From assembly GCF_001713475.1 (NCBI RefSeq), contig NZ_CP016500.1:1-64000 (forward strand): DNA of 64,000 nucleotides, read 5' to 3'. A program made the position numbers and the translations under genes. The notes under the pieces are model-generated. The model saw nothing but the letters and a program-made list of their open reading frames with translations. It was not told the DNA's origin and did not search any database. This document shows positions 17,165 through 25,653 of this stretch, piece by piece (position 1 is the first letter of the stretch; each line of letters opens with the position of its first letter). Origin of the DNA: Agrobacterium sp. RAC06 (GTDB lineage: Bacteria; Pseudomonadota; Alphaproteobacteria; Rhizobiales; Rhizobiaceae).

Positions 17165-17911
17165 ATGCGGCTAAGCAAACTATTGATATCCCATTCGATA
17201 ATACAGTCGTCTATTGCTGTTGTGAGTGCACTCCTACCCCTACAATTTGCAACTTCCTTACAGGCACAGTCGTTTAACGAGATGGCCAGTGAGAGTTCTG
17301 CACAAGCGTTTTACGCCGACGTTCAGCGAAGGATTAGTGCAGGCATCGATGACGGACCGTCCTACCAACTGTCTCGGGATTATACTTTAACACCGGAACA
17401 GGAGGCCCAGCTTGAACAGAGGCGACAAGATGACGAAACCGTAGAAAGGCTGCGCAAAGACCCCGTGTTTATGCGCTATTGGCAAGGTTACTGGGATCAT
17501 TATCAGGCCCGAGCTGAAGCCCAACCTGGAGAGTTTTGTGCGGCAACTTATGTTAATCTCCACGGCTCCGTCACGCTCACGGGCGCCGACAAGAGCTGGG
17601 ATGGCGGCCTACTGATGTTTGTCGGCAAGGATATTCCACGTCCAAAAGCGTTCAGAGAAATTTCTGCTTCACTCACGCAAGACGACGGGCGTCCTGCAAC
17701 GGTTCGCATTTACAACATGCCGGCGAGTTCAGAAATGCCAGGCGTGGGAACATTGATTTTTGCCGTTCCGAGCATGCCAGCGGCCCTTTCCGGGATGCGG
17801 AACGAGCAAAGGTTCGTCATCGCTATTGATGGGAAAGAAGTGTTTCGGATGAGCTGGAAGGATGGCAAAAAAGCCAGTAACGCTCTTCGCAAATGTATCC
17901 GCAAGCGCTGA
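17165..17911 (+). CDS. Secreted protein of unknown function
   Basis: From the ATG at 17165 the protein has 248 residues and opens with a Sec signal peptide (basic MRLSK, hydrophobic core SIAVVSALLPLQFA, cleavage near LQA-QS). The frame is open upstream to 17057, but the signal peptide favours 17165. The mature part is hydrophilic and has no repeats or recognisable domain. It contains an alpha-helical region (about residues 30-110) and a mixed region with VNLHGSVTLTGADKSWDGG, which may be a beta-rich domain with two Cys overall (GEFCAAT, RKCIRKR). Surrounding DNA (16900-17900) is visibly more AT-rich than neighbouring genes, a sign of recent transfer. I do not recognise the family. Confidence 0.6.
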   Translation: MRLSKLLISHSIIQSSIAVVSALLPLQFATSLQAQSFNEMASESSAQAFYADVQRRISAGIDDGPSYQLSRDYTLTPEQEAQLEQRRQDDETVERLRKDPVFMRYWQGYWDHYQARAEAQPGEFCAATYVNLHGSVTLTGADKSWDGGLLMFVGKDIPRPKAFREISASLTQDDGRPATVRIYNMPASSEMPGVGTLIFAVPSMPAALSGMRNEQRFVIAIDGKEVFRMSWKDGKKASNALRKCIRKR

Positions 17912-17937
17912 ACTCACTCATCCCGCAGAAGCTGCAG

Positions 17938-18270
17938 TCAGCCGACATGCTCGAAGTCGGTCACATGGCGATCCATTTGGCGCAGATGGGTGGCATCGAG
18001 GACAAGAAGCAGATCTTCGACGCATTGACCGTCAATTCGGCGAGAATAATGGGGCTCGAAGGTTATGGTCTTGAGGTCGGGTGCAAGGCCGACCTCGTGA
18101 TCCTGCAGGCGGCCGACGTGATCGAGGCGCTCAGGTTGAAGCCAACCCGGCTCTGCGTCGTCAAGGGCGGCAAAGTCATCGCGCGCAGCGCGCCACGTAT
18201 CGGCGAGCTGCTTCTGGCGGGACGTCCAGCTCGCATTGACCCGGGTCTTGATTATGTGCCGAAGGTCTGA
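17938..18270 (+). pseudogene. 3' fragment of the cytosine deaminase-like gene (repeat copy B)
   Basis: SADMLEVGHMAIHLAQMGGI through LDYVPKV repeats the last ~110 residues of the deaminase-like protein encoded at 8361-9650, with about nine DNA differences. The open frame extends upstream to 17893 through unrelated sequence overlapping the end of the secreted-protein gene. The metal-binding His and Asp residues lie in the missing part, so the fragment cannot be active. DNA similarity continues to about 18291, past the stop. Confidence 0.9.
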
Positions 18271-18291
18271 ACGGGACCGGCCTCATTCTGT
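17938..18291 (+). repeat. Direct repeat, copy B
   Basis: This is the partner of 9320-9672 in the same orientation, about 97% identical by my count over the coding part. Recombination between the two would remove the 8.6-kb region between them and restore a single deaminase gene. Confidence 0.9.
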
Positions 18292-18494
18292 TTGTTGAGA
18301 TGGACCGCCTAGCGCGGAGGCTGCTGATCTCCGCTGAGCCGTGGCAATGGCTTGAATGTAATCTTCCGATTCCAGATGAATTGCCTCGCGCGTTCATCGC
18401 TTGAAATATGTTCTGAAGAATGGCGGCGCTCGCAACACGGTTCGCACGACCAGGACGTGCACCCAGGCAGACCTGTTGACGAGAGTCATAATCA

Positions 18495-18506
18495 GTCATA
18501 TATGAC
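18495..18506. promoter_or_regulatory. Palindromic operator candidate upstream of hipB
   Basis: GTCATATATGAC is a perfect 12-bp palindrome 39 bp before the hipB start. A direct half repeat (GTCATAATCA) precedes it. HipB-type antitoxins usually bind such palindromes to repress their own operon. Confidence 0.6.
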
Positions 18507-18545
18507 AATTTATCCATTTTACTAATTCAGATTTGGAAGACAGAG

Positions 18546-18923
18546 ATGGGCTCTCCCAAAGTGAAGCCAGCCCTTGAACGGCTGGGACAGGATGTCCGAC
18601 ACGCGCGGTTGCGGCGGCGCATAGCCATCGCCGATCTCGCCATGCGTGCCGGAACATCGCCAAGCTCCATTGCCCGCCTTGAACGGGGCGATCCCGGCGT
18701 CGCCATCGGGACACTTGCCGATGTGCTGCTTGTCCTTGGCCTTCTGGAACGCCTTGCCGACCTCATCGATGTCCGCAAGGATGATCTTGGCCTGGCACTA
18801 TCGACGGAACAGGGGCCACGTCGGGGGCGATCTTTTGCGGCGACACTCCGGAAGCAGAAGGCTCAATCCGAGACTGCACAGGAGCACCAGGATATCGTGG
18901 ACCCCGACGGGGTTTCGTTCTGA
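18546..18923 (+). CDS. hipB: HipB-like antitoxin, Xre-family helix-turn-helix
   Basis: The 125-residue protein has a Xre/Cro-type helix-turn-helix at about residues 12-66 (LGQDVRHARLRRRIAIADLA, then RAGTSPSSIARLERGDPGVA). It is followed by a basic, probably disordered tail that may plug or mask the toxin. It sits directly before the HipA-like gene with a TGATG overlap (1 nt), the usual antitoxin-first order. It is expected to neutralise the toxin and to repress the operon through the palindrome at 18495-18506. Copies of the same palindrome after hipA (20156-20198) could be further sites for it. Confidence 0.85.
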   Translation: MGSPKVKPALERLGQDVRHARLRRRIAIADLAMRAGTSPSSIARLERGDPGVAIGTLADVLLVLGLLERLADLIDVRKDDLGLALSTEQGPRRGRSFAATLRKQKAQSETAQEHQDIVDPDGVSF

Positions 18924-20155
18924 TGGCAGACTTCGTCGCCAATGTGGCTCTTGGCGAAAGCCTGACGCCCGCCGGCCAATTGCGGTTCACGCATGTCGGG
19001 CCGCGGCAGTTTTCAACATTCACCTATTCTGCTTCCTGGATCGACAGTCCTCGCGGTTTCGCCATTCAGCCAGATTTTTCACTGGAGGCGGGCCCGTTTC
19101 ATACCTCGGGCCAGCCCGGCAACATGCGTGACGCGTTGGCAGGTGTGTTCGCTGATGCAGCCCCCGACAGTTGGGGGCGCAGGCTGCTGGAACGCGCCTA
19201 TGGCAATGGATTGAATGAATTCGAATATCTTACCCTTTCGGACGATGCCTGCCGACAAGGGGCGTTGCGCTTTCTGGACGACAAGGGCGAGGTCATTCGG
19301 GGTAAGGCAATTCAGCCCGTCCCGCGTCTTATCAACCTCGAAACCATCACAGCGATCGCCCGGGCCTATGAGCAGGGAAAGGATATCAGCCCTGAGGACA
19401 TGCAGGCGCTGGCCGGGGCCGGCGGCTCCGGTGGCGCTCGCCCCAAGGCCAATATCAGCGACGGCGATGCGCTGTGGCTGGCGAAGTTTACCTCCGTCCA
19501 TGATCAGCATCCGATCGAGCGGGTAGAGGTCGCGACCCTTCGCCTGGCGGCGGCCTGCGGTATCCGCGCTCCCGAGGCGCGGCTGGAGTTGGCGGATAGC
19601 CCGTTTCCAGTAGCCCTCATCCAGCGCTTTGATCGGCGTGGAGCGACACGGATACCCTACATCTCCGCCCGCACTGCGCTCGGCAAGACGGGCTCGGAAC
19701 TCGGCTCCTATACCGAGATCGTCGATTTCATGCGGTCTCATTCACCCGATCCCGTGGCCGATTTCCGCGAGCTCTACCGCCGACTTGTCTTCACCATCCT
19801 CGTCTCCAACAAGGACGATCACCTGAAAAATCACGGCTTCCTCTATGCGGGGGCGGGCCGGTGGCGCTTGTCGCCGGTATTTGACGTGAACCCGGCGCCG
19901 GACCGAAACGCGCATCTCGAGACGGCGATCCTCGAGGGTGGCCCCCATGACCGGTCGATCAAACTTGCCCTGGAAGCCTGCGCGTTTTTCGAAATCCCGG
20001 AGGCGGAGGCGCGCGATATGATCCGCACCATCGCTCGGGGCATCTCGGACGAATGGCGAGACGCGTTCCGGAGCGTCGGTGTTTCTGGCGCGCTGGCTCG
20101 TGAGTATGAGCCAGCGTTTCACAGCGATGAGACGGTCATCGCGTTACAGTTATAA
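18923..20155 (+). CDS. hipA: HipA-like serine/threonine kinase toxin
   Basis: The 410-residue protein has HipA_N (from about residue 10) and HipA_C kinase domains. The glycine-rich ATP loop is visible (AGAGGSGGARPKANI), as are the catalytic loop LVSNKDDHLKNHGFLY with the Asp/Lys/Asn set, and the metal-binding SPVFDVNP segment. Studied HipA proteins phosphorylate tRNA synthetases and halt growth; the target of this one is not known. All visible kinase motifs are intact, so it is probably active. It is co-translated with the antitoxin. Codon use and GC are like the surrounding high-GC genes. Confidence 0.88.
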   Translation: MADFVANVALGESLTPAGQLRFTHVGPRQFSTFTYSASWIDSPRGFAIQPDFSLEAGPFHTSGQPGNMRDALAGVFADAAPDSWGRRLLERAYGNGLNEFEYLTLSDDACRQGALRFLDDKGEVIRGKAIQPVPRLINLETITAIARAYEQGKDISPEDMQALAGAGGSGGARPKANISDGDALWLAKFTSVHDQHPIERVEVATLRLAAACGIRAPEARLELADSPFPVALIQRFDRRGATRIPYISARTALGKTGSELGSYTEIVDFMRSHSPDPVADFRELYRRLVFTILVSNKDDHLKNHGFLYAGAGRWRLSPVFDVNPAPDRNAHLETAILEGGPHDRSIKLALEACAFFEIPEAEARDMIRTIARGISDEWRDAFRSVGVSGALAREYEPAFHSDETVIALQL

Positions 20156-20198
20156 GTCATATTCGACGTTTTATGATTATTTATAGGTCATATCTGAC
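20156..20198. promoter_or_regulatory. Two further hip-type palindromes after hipA
   Basis: GTCATATTCGAC (20156-20167) follows the hipA stop immediately, and GTCATATCTGAC (20187-20198) lies 19 nt further. Both match the upstream GTCATATATGAC except in the centre. They may be extra binding sites for the antitoxin, or the ends of a module. Confidence 0.5.
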
Positions 20199-20622
20199 AT
20201 TTTGTGCAGAGCCACCAGATGTTGGATTGATTGCGCAACGACAGGCGTGGCGCCACGCCCTCCTCAGGAACGGATCATCATCTGAGCGCGGGCTTAGCTT
20301 CCGGGTGATCAGATGCAGCAGCTCGAAACGTCCGTTCGTCCCGAGGCAAAGCCTTTGGATGTCAATGCGAGCCGCGACGTCTCCTCGCTTCAAAAGAACT
20401 GCGACGATGGCTTCACATACATACTCTTCATGAGAAGGGGGCTGGCGCCCCATCACCCGTCAAGACCTTGAACCCTTCGGGCAAAGCCGTCCGGGCCGTG
20501 GCTCAGGCTCGCGCCTTGCGCCCGCACCACCCCGGACGCCTTTGGGTCTGGACGGGCTCCCCCCGCTCTTCGCCAGAGGGGCAGATCGGTTGCATGCGCA
20601 ACCCGATCAAAGGAAAAGGGAC
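20199..20622. other. No gene recognised; upstream region of an ardC remnant
   Basis: Short open frames exist on both strands (20173-20433 plus, 20181-20456 minus), but none has a recognisable product or clear ribosome binding site. The last ~100 bp (AAGGAAAAGGG at about 20610) look like the leader of the ardC remnant. Confidence 0.4.
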
Positions 20623-20754
20623 ATGAGAAACGATGTTTACGCCCAAGTGACAGACAAGATCATTGCCGATCTGAAAAAAGGGGGATCTGACCTGGCTAAA
20701 GCCGTGGAATGCCGGGAACACGGCCGGGCGGATCACAAGGCCTTTGCGTCATAA
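20623..20754 (+). pseudogene. N-terminal scrap of an ArdC-like antirestriction protein
   Basis: An ATG with a strong purine-rich ribosome binding site (AAGGAAAAGGG) opens a 43-codon frame. Its first ~20 residues (MRNDVYAQVTDKIIADLKKG) match the start of ArdC-type, single-strand DNA-binding antirestriction proteins found on conjugative plasmids. In the family a long ssDNA-binding and metalloprotease-like domain follows; here the text changes and stops at 20754. It is a remnant that points to past plasmid or ICE DNA. Confidence 0.55.
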
Positions 20755-20778
20755 CGGGCTCGGCTATGGCGTACCGTA

Positions 20779-21268
20779 CCGTTTGCCGCGGCGGACCTCG
20801 TTTGCGCAATCTACCATGACCGCCCGGACGCCGAGCCGCTCGCTTGGGCACTGGCCGACATGCTCGTCGCGACAATGCTGAAATGGCCGTTTCCCATGCC
20901 GTTGCTGATGGCCGAGCGCAATGGCCCGGCGTTCCGGACGCTCAGTGGCAGGGGACGGGTTGCGGCCGGGTGAACCCGCTTTTCCGCGCGCCGTCTGCCT
21001 GGCCGTGGTCGGAAGGGCGGGCAGCGCCCTGCGCTCGGCGAACGAGATCATCCGGTGCGCGGGCGCGCTTTTCGCCGCAGCGCCGAAAGTCCGGACAAAG
21101 GACGCCGGTCTCGTCATTCGAAGGCTGCTCGAGGACGCCGTGCCGGCAACGGCTCGGGGCAGCCATCTGTCCCGCTGGGCGGCGACGCGCCTGTTTGAGC
21201 GGCTCGAAGGATTTGACGCCGTGCGCGAACTGGCCGGCCGATCGTCGTTCCGAATCCACGAGCTATAG
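20779..21268 (+). pseudogene. DUF1403-family protein, C-terminal part, frameshifted
   Basis: A first frame reads [20 protein letters not shown], then [20 protein letters not shown], and hits TGA near 20971. A second frame carries on with [37 protein letters not shown] and [20 protein letters not shown] to the stop at 21268. Both parts match the DUF1403 proteins of rhizobial plasmids in the right order, so one extra base near 20960 (GTTGCGGCC where GTTCGGCC is expected) splits the gene. The N-terminal part is also missing. The function of the family is unknown to me; it is commonly carried next to ardC-type genes. Confidence 0.65.
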
Positions 21269-21473
21269 TTACGGCCGGGTCAGCTCTCAATGGAAATCAA
21301 TAGTCCAAAAGCTGCCATTCGGCTTTTGGCCCCTTCCGGACATTCCAAGTGAACCAGATGCATGATCTGGTTCGCTTATCTGCCGGCTTGGATCCGAAGT
21401 TATGGTGGGTCGTCGGTTCTTATCCCTTCAAGGAGTAGAACTCGCGTCCCGTATTGCGACCGATCCTTTCGAG

Positions 21474-21504
21474 CGTTATACTGTTTTTGAAAAACAGTAT
21501 AACG
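21474..21504. promoter_or_regulatory. Perfect 31-bp palindrome upstream of the nucleotidyltransferase
   Basis: CGTTATACTGTTTTT (21474-21488) and AAAAACAGTATAACG (21490-21504) are exact complements around a single G. The palindrome ends 14 nt before the probable ATG at 21519, where it would cover the ribosome-loading or promoter region. The CTG...CAG core recalls SOS boxes, but the spacing is 11, not 10. Confidence 0.6.
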
Positions 21505-21518
21505 CCGGAGTCGAGCTT

Positions 21519-22613
21519 ATGAAATCCGTCGACCTCATGTACCAGACTATGCTCGCCGAGCTAGGTCAGCGCTCGCTCGACGCCGCTTGGACGGCTGATT
21601 TCCCTCCAGAGGGGCGATTCACCCCCGCGAACATCAAGGGGCGCAAGTATTGGTATTTCGACATCCCGGATGGACACGGTGGTACCAAACGTCGATATGT
21701 TGGTCCTGCTGAAGATCCGGATATAGCACAACGCGTATCTGACCATAAGCGGGACAAGGACGACCTACGCGCTCGCAGGCGGTTGGTAAATACCCTGACG
21801 CGCGAAGGTGGGATGATTTCCCCCGACGCCATGTCGGGCGACATTGTCGAAGCTCTTGCCGATGGGGGGCTCTTTCGACTCCGTGGCGTTCTCATCGGCA
21901 CGGTGGCCTTTCAATGCTATTCAGGGCTGCTGGGCGTGCGCCTTCCAATGGCTGCCATACTGACCGGCGATGCGGACATCGCTCAGGATTATGCCATCAG
22001 TCGAGAAGTTGAAGATAGTCTGCCTCCGATCGTGGAGTTGCTGCAGGACGTCGACGCCAGTTTCCGGCCCGTTCCACATAGATCGGGATCAGGGGCCTCG
22101 TCAGCGTTTCAGAATGCCGACGGCTACAGAGTTGAATTCCTGACATCGAACCGTGGCTCGGGCGACTACGTAGATCAGCCGGCGAAGATGCCTGCTCTTG
22201 GCGGTGCCAGCGCGGATCCACTACGCTTTCTGGACTTTCTCATCAGGGAACCGGTAAGGACAATCCTGCTCCACCGAAGCGGCATCCCAGTCGTTGTCCC
22301 TGATCCGGCTCGGTATGCCGTCCATAAGCTCATCGTCGCCAGCCGTCGGCACACTGACGGGCAAGGGCCAGCGAAGCGCGAGAAGGACATTCGCCAGGCT
22401 GCGCTGCTTTTTGAGGCGCTGCAGCAGACAAGGCGCTCCGCCGATTTGGCCCTCGTCTACAACGAAGCATGGGAGCGCGGCCCTGCGTGGCAAGACGCTA
22501 TCCGAATTGGGGCGGGGATGCTGCCGGCACCAGATGCAGACCGGTTCAAAATGGTCCTAATCGACGGCGCAAAGAAAAACCGCGAAGAAATTGAACTTCC
22601 TTTTGGCGAATAG
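21519..22613 (+). CDS. GSU2403-type nucleotidyltransferase-fold protein
   Basis: The 364-residue protein belongs to the NTP_transf_8/GSU2403 family of minimal nucleotidyltransferases. The core shows GVLIGTVAFQCYSGLLGVRL and TGDADIAQD, equivalent to the metal-binding G-S/T...DxD region, then a C-terminal helical part (PARYAVHKLIVASRRHTDGQ, REKDIRQAALLFEAL). I start at 21519 because the frame upstream (to 21402) runs through a perfect palindrome that looks regulatory. Relatives act in toxin-antitoxin or phage-defence settings, but no function is established for this subgroup as far as I know. Nearby are a dead recombinase, hipBA and a Fic gene. A broken piece of a homologue lies at 9681-9890. 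Confidence 0.78.
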   Translation: MKSVDLMYQTMLAELGQRSLDAAWTADFPPEGRFTPANIKGRKYWYFDIPDGHGGTKRRYVGPAEDPDIAQRVSDHKRDKDDLRARRRLVNTLTREGGMISPDAMSGDIVEALADGGLFRLRGVLIGTVAFQCYSGLLGVRLPMAAILTGDADIAQDYAISREVEDSLPPIVELLQDVDASFRPVPHRSGSGASSAFQNADGYRVEFLTSNRGSGDYVDQPAKMPALGGASADPLRFLDFLIREPVRTILLHRSGIPVVVPDPARYAVHKLIVASRRHTDGQGPAKREKDIRQAALLFEALQQTRRSADLALVYNEAWERGPAWQDAIRIGAGMLPAPDADRFKMVLIDGAKKNREEIELPFGE

Positions 22614-22783
22614 ACCGTACTTGAAATTGAATGCCAAGCTGCTGATCTCGTTGGAAGTGGCTCAGACAAATAGGGTGCCGAGAGTGCGATTCTGTTCAAG
22701 GCGGAGGCGATAGGCCGTGCCTTAGACGGACGCGGACATTTTGCGCATATGCCTGCAATGGGATGAGCGACGCATCCGCCACA

Positions 22784-24183
22784 CTACGCTGCCTCCCATA
22801 CCTGATTGAGGATCCGCGCCGCCAATGCTGCTTTGTCCTGCGGCAGAAAGCGTCCGTAGTGCTGCTGCACGACGTCAGGCGTGTCCTGGATGGCATACTT
22901 GCCTGCTCATAGGATCCTGTCTGCTTTAGGATGTGTGTGGCGAGCACGTCTCGGACATTGTGGGGGCCATGCGGTAGCAGACCCTTAATCGCGCCGCGGC
23001 CGGTATATGGATTCTATATGTCGTAGCGCTGGATCGCCAACCGCCAGGCCTCGTAGAATGTTGTCTGATTATACGCCGCATCGATACTGGGCGTTTTGAC
23101 AGTTTTGACGAAAAGCGTGTCCGGATCGGGCGCTCGCCCCAGCAGCACCTTCCGATGCCGCTCGATATAGGCATTGAGATAGGTGTAGAGATCAAGAAGA
23201 TCCGGCAGCACCAGACGAAAAGGCTTCTGCCCAAAAAAAGATGAGCCCGAGTTCTTGAAGGCGTTGGACGGGATGAAGACCTCCCACCCACGCTCCCGTT
23301 CGTTCCAACGCAGTTCGCCGCGCTTCATGTCTTCGAGCCGGCGTTCTGCCGTCGGGAATTGTCCGCGCGGGCAGACCAGCAATTGCCGAAGGTTTTTCTG
23401 CCTGAGGCCGAGATGTAAGCCAAGCCTTAGCATCAGGAACGAACGGACGGCCTCGGCGGCTACTCTCGGGTAACGGTGCTCATCGGGCGTTCGCTTAAAG
23501 ATCTCCTCGGTGATCTTGCGATATTCAGCGAGCGGGCTATCTGCCTCGAGCACGCACATGATAGGCTCGAACGGATCGCGGTGGACCCGCATCACCCGCT
23601 GGATTTCTTTTGATCGATTGGCTGTATGGCGATGGAAGTCCTCGCATGCACCGTGCCAATCTCGACGAGCAGCCGCAATCTCGTCTGTCGTGATCAGTCC
23701 TTCGATCGGCTTCACGTTGCGCAACAGTTCGGGATGTTGGCGGATCCAGTCGACTTCAGCGCGAGTGAGGGCCATGGCCACCATCAGCATGTCTTCCTCC
23801 CATTTCGTGAAGAAGCCGCGACGGCGCTCGCGCCATTGCAAATACCAGTCCCACACGCCAGGGAAGATCAGGAGACCGAAGGTGAGTTGGCTGAGCGGCA
23901 CGCCTCGACCTTTGACAACCCCGTTCGGGGATGCCGCAAGTGCCCCAAACATCAGGCCGAGATGTTCGATCTTCTGGCTGGCTGTCTCCTCATTCCAGAC
24001 GCCATTCCTGCGGTAGCCTATCGCGGTCAGTGTCGACGTCTTGAAGCGGATGAGGTCTGCCATCTCCATCGCAAGCCGAGGGGGCGCATCGACGACACCG
24101 GAGAGCAGATCTGGATCCTCCAGCGCCTCGGTCGTAGGCCCTTTTTCGTTTTCATCTCGCAGCCAGCTAGAAGCCTCGCGCAT
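22784..24183 (-). pseudogene. Tyrosine recombinase/integrase, inactivated by stop and frameshift
   Basis: From the ATG at 24183, 389 residues read without interruption, including the first catalytic Arg region LRLGLHLGLRQKNLRQLLVC. A TAG at 23014-23016 follows QRYDI. The same frame continues past it with NPYTGRGAIKGLLPHGPHNV and RDVLATHILKQTGSYEQ, which is the HxxR/H region of tyrosine recombinases. A one-base frameshift after SYEQA is then needed to recover YAIQDTPDVVQQHYGRFLPQ, containing the likely catalytic Tyr, and the stop at 22784. All parts of a ~465-residue enzyme are present, so inactivation looks recent. It may once have mobilised the surrounding hip/nucleotidyltransferase region. 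Confidence 0.75.
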
Positions 24184-24471
24184 GGAAAGCGTTGGGACGG
24201 TTGAAGCCGATCATCAGGCGTTTCGAGCAAACAGCCCACAGGAGGTTTTGCGAACCTCAATCCTCACAGGGGCTCGCCGCAGCGCTGCCGCAGAAATCTA
24301 GGCATGAGAAGCTCTTGTGGCGCGTGTTCATCATATTGAGCGCCGATGTTGCCCCGATCAAAGTTCAGAAGTGCAATGTCGATGCGTTAATTAAGCGCGC
24401 TTATCTTGGCTTGTCAGTTAATTAAATGAAATGCGTCTTGCTTAAATAACGGACGCGACTGATATTTGGTT

Positions 24472-25653
24472 ATGTCTGATTCCCAATCCAAAAACCGCCT
24501 GGGTCGTTTCGTCGAGACGGTCGCCGCCAGTGAAACAGTGCGGGCGTTCGTGCCCCCAGCATTGCCACCCGAGCCGGCGATCGATGTGCTTTCTTTGCTT
24601 GAGCGTCTCAGCCTAGCAGAGCGGGCGCTAGGACGCCTGGATGGCATCACAATGCTCCTGCCGCGACAGGAGTTGTTTTTGTATATGTATGTGAGAAAGG
24701 AAGCCGTTCTTTCCTCGCAGATTGAAGGCACACAGTCGACGCTTTCCGATCTCTTGCGGTTTGAGACCGAAGCTCAGGCGGGGCAGCCGGTTGATGATAT
24801 CCGCGAAGTCTCCAACTATGTTGACGCCATGATGTATGGTTTGGAGCGGCTGGAAACGCTGCCCATGTCGTTGCGTCTCATCCGCGAGATGCATGCTAGG
24901 CTCCTGCAGAGTGGGCGAGGAGGCACGAAGGATCCAGGAGAGTTCCGCCGCTCGCAAAATTGGATTGGCGGAACGCGCCCCGGTAACGCACTCTTCGTAC
25001 CGCCACCCGTCACTGAGATGGCCGCTTGTTTGGATGCGTTCGAGCGCTTCATGCATGAGGATCAATCGCGCTTGCCGGCACTCATCAAGGCTGGCCTACT
25101 GCATGTGCAGTTCGAAACGATCCATCCATTTCTCGATGGTAATGGGCGTATCGGCCGCCTGCTTGTAACCCTATATCTTTGCATGAACGGGGTTCTGCGA
25201 AAGCCGCTGCTCTACCTCAGCCTTTTTCTAAAGTCCCATAGGAGAGAATATTACCGGTTATTGCAGGAGGTTCGCGACCAGGGAAACTGGGAAGCTTGGC
25301 TGGACTTTTTCCTAGCCGGCGTTGCCGACACTGCCAATCGAGCGTTTGAGGCTGCGACCCAGATCGTCGATCTCTTTAAGGAAGATCGGGAGCGGATCAC
25401 GATGGAGAGCGATAGAGCAGGGTCGGCCCTTCGTATTCACGAGCTTTTCCAGCAGAATCCTTTTCACACAGCGAACCAGATTGTTCAGATCACGGGTCTC
25501 TCCGCGCCAACGGTCAATGCCGCACTTGCTGATCTTGAGCGTTTGGGCATCGTTAATGAGGTAACCGGCCGCAAACGCGGCCGCGTTTTCAGCTATCAGC
25601 GATATCTCGCAATTCTGAGTGAAGGTACCGATCCCTTGCCCCTCAGTTCCTAA
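24472..25653 (+). CDS. Fic-family AMP-transferase, class II, with C-terminal winged helix
   Basis: The 393-residue protein has an N-terminal Fic_N domain (about 20-100), the Fic core with catalytic motif HPFLDGNGRIGRLL (about residue 220), and a C-terminal winged-helix segment (HTANQIVQITGLSAPTVNAA). The inhibitory motif S-x-x-x-E-G is visible as SSQIEGT near residue 83, placing it in class II, where the N-terminal helix keeps the enzyme off. It should transfer AMP to a hydroxyl of a target protein; the target is unknown, and autoregulation through the C-terminal DNA-binding segment is plausible. Start at ATG 24472; a TTG two codons earlier is possible. Two other Fic genes in this window are fragments. 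Confidence 0.88.
   Translation: MSDSQSKNRLGRFVETVAASETVRAFVPPALPPEPAIDVLSLLERLSLAERALGRLDGITMLLPRQELFLYMYVRKEAVLSSQIEGTQSTLSDLLRFETEAQAGQPVDDIREVSNYVDAMMYGLERLETLPMSLRLIREMHARLLQSGRGGTKDPGEFRRSQNWIGGTRPGNALFVPPPVTEMAACLDAFERFMHEDQSRLPALIKAGLLHVQFETIHPFLDGNGRIGRLLVTLYLCMNGVLRKPLLYLSLFLKSHRREYYRLLQEVRDQGNWEAWLDFFLAGVADTANRAFEAATQIVDLFKEDRERITMESDRAGSALRIHELFQQNPFHTANQIVQITGLSAPTVNAALADLERLGIVNEVTGRKRGRVFSYQRYLAILSEGTDPLPLSS

Noticed and set aside
20181..20456. Minus-strand 91-codon frame after hipA
   Set aside because: Runs through the hip-type palindromes, has no domain and no clear ribosome binding site.
1425..20880. Shared 15-mer GTCGCGACAATGCTG at 1425-1439 and 20866-20880
   Set aside because: A few 15-base matches are expected by chance in 64 kb; the second lies in ordinary coding sequence of the DUF1403 remnant.
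21481..21497. SOS (LexA) box reading of the palindrome before the nucleotidyltransferase
   Set aside because: CTG and CAG are 11 nt apart rather than 10, and alphaproteobacterial LexA usually uses a different GTTC-type site.
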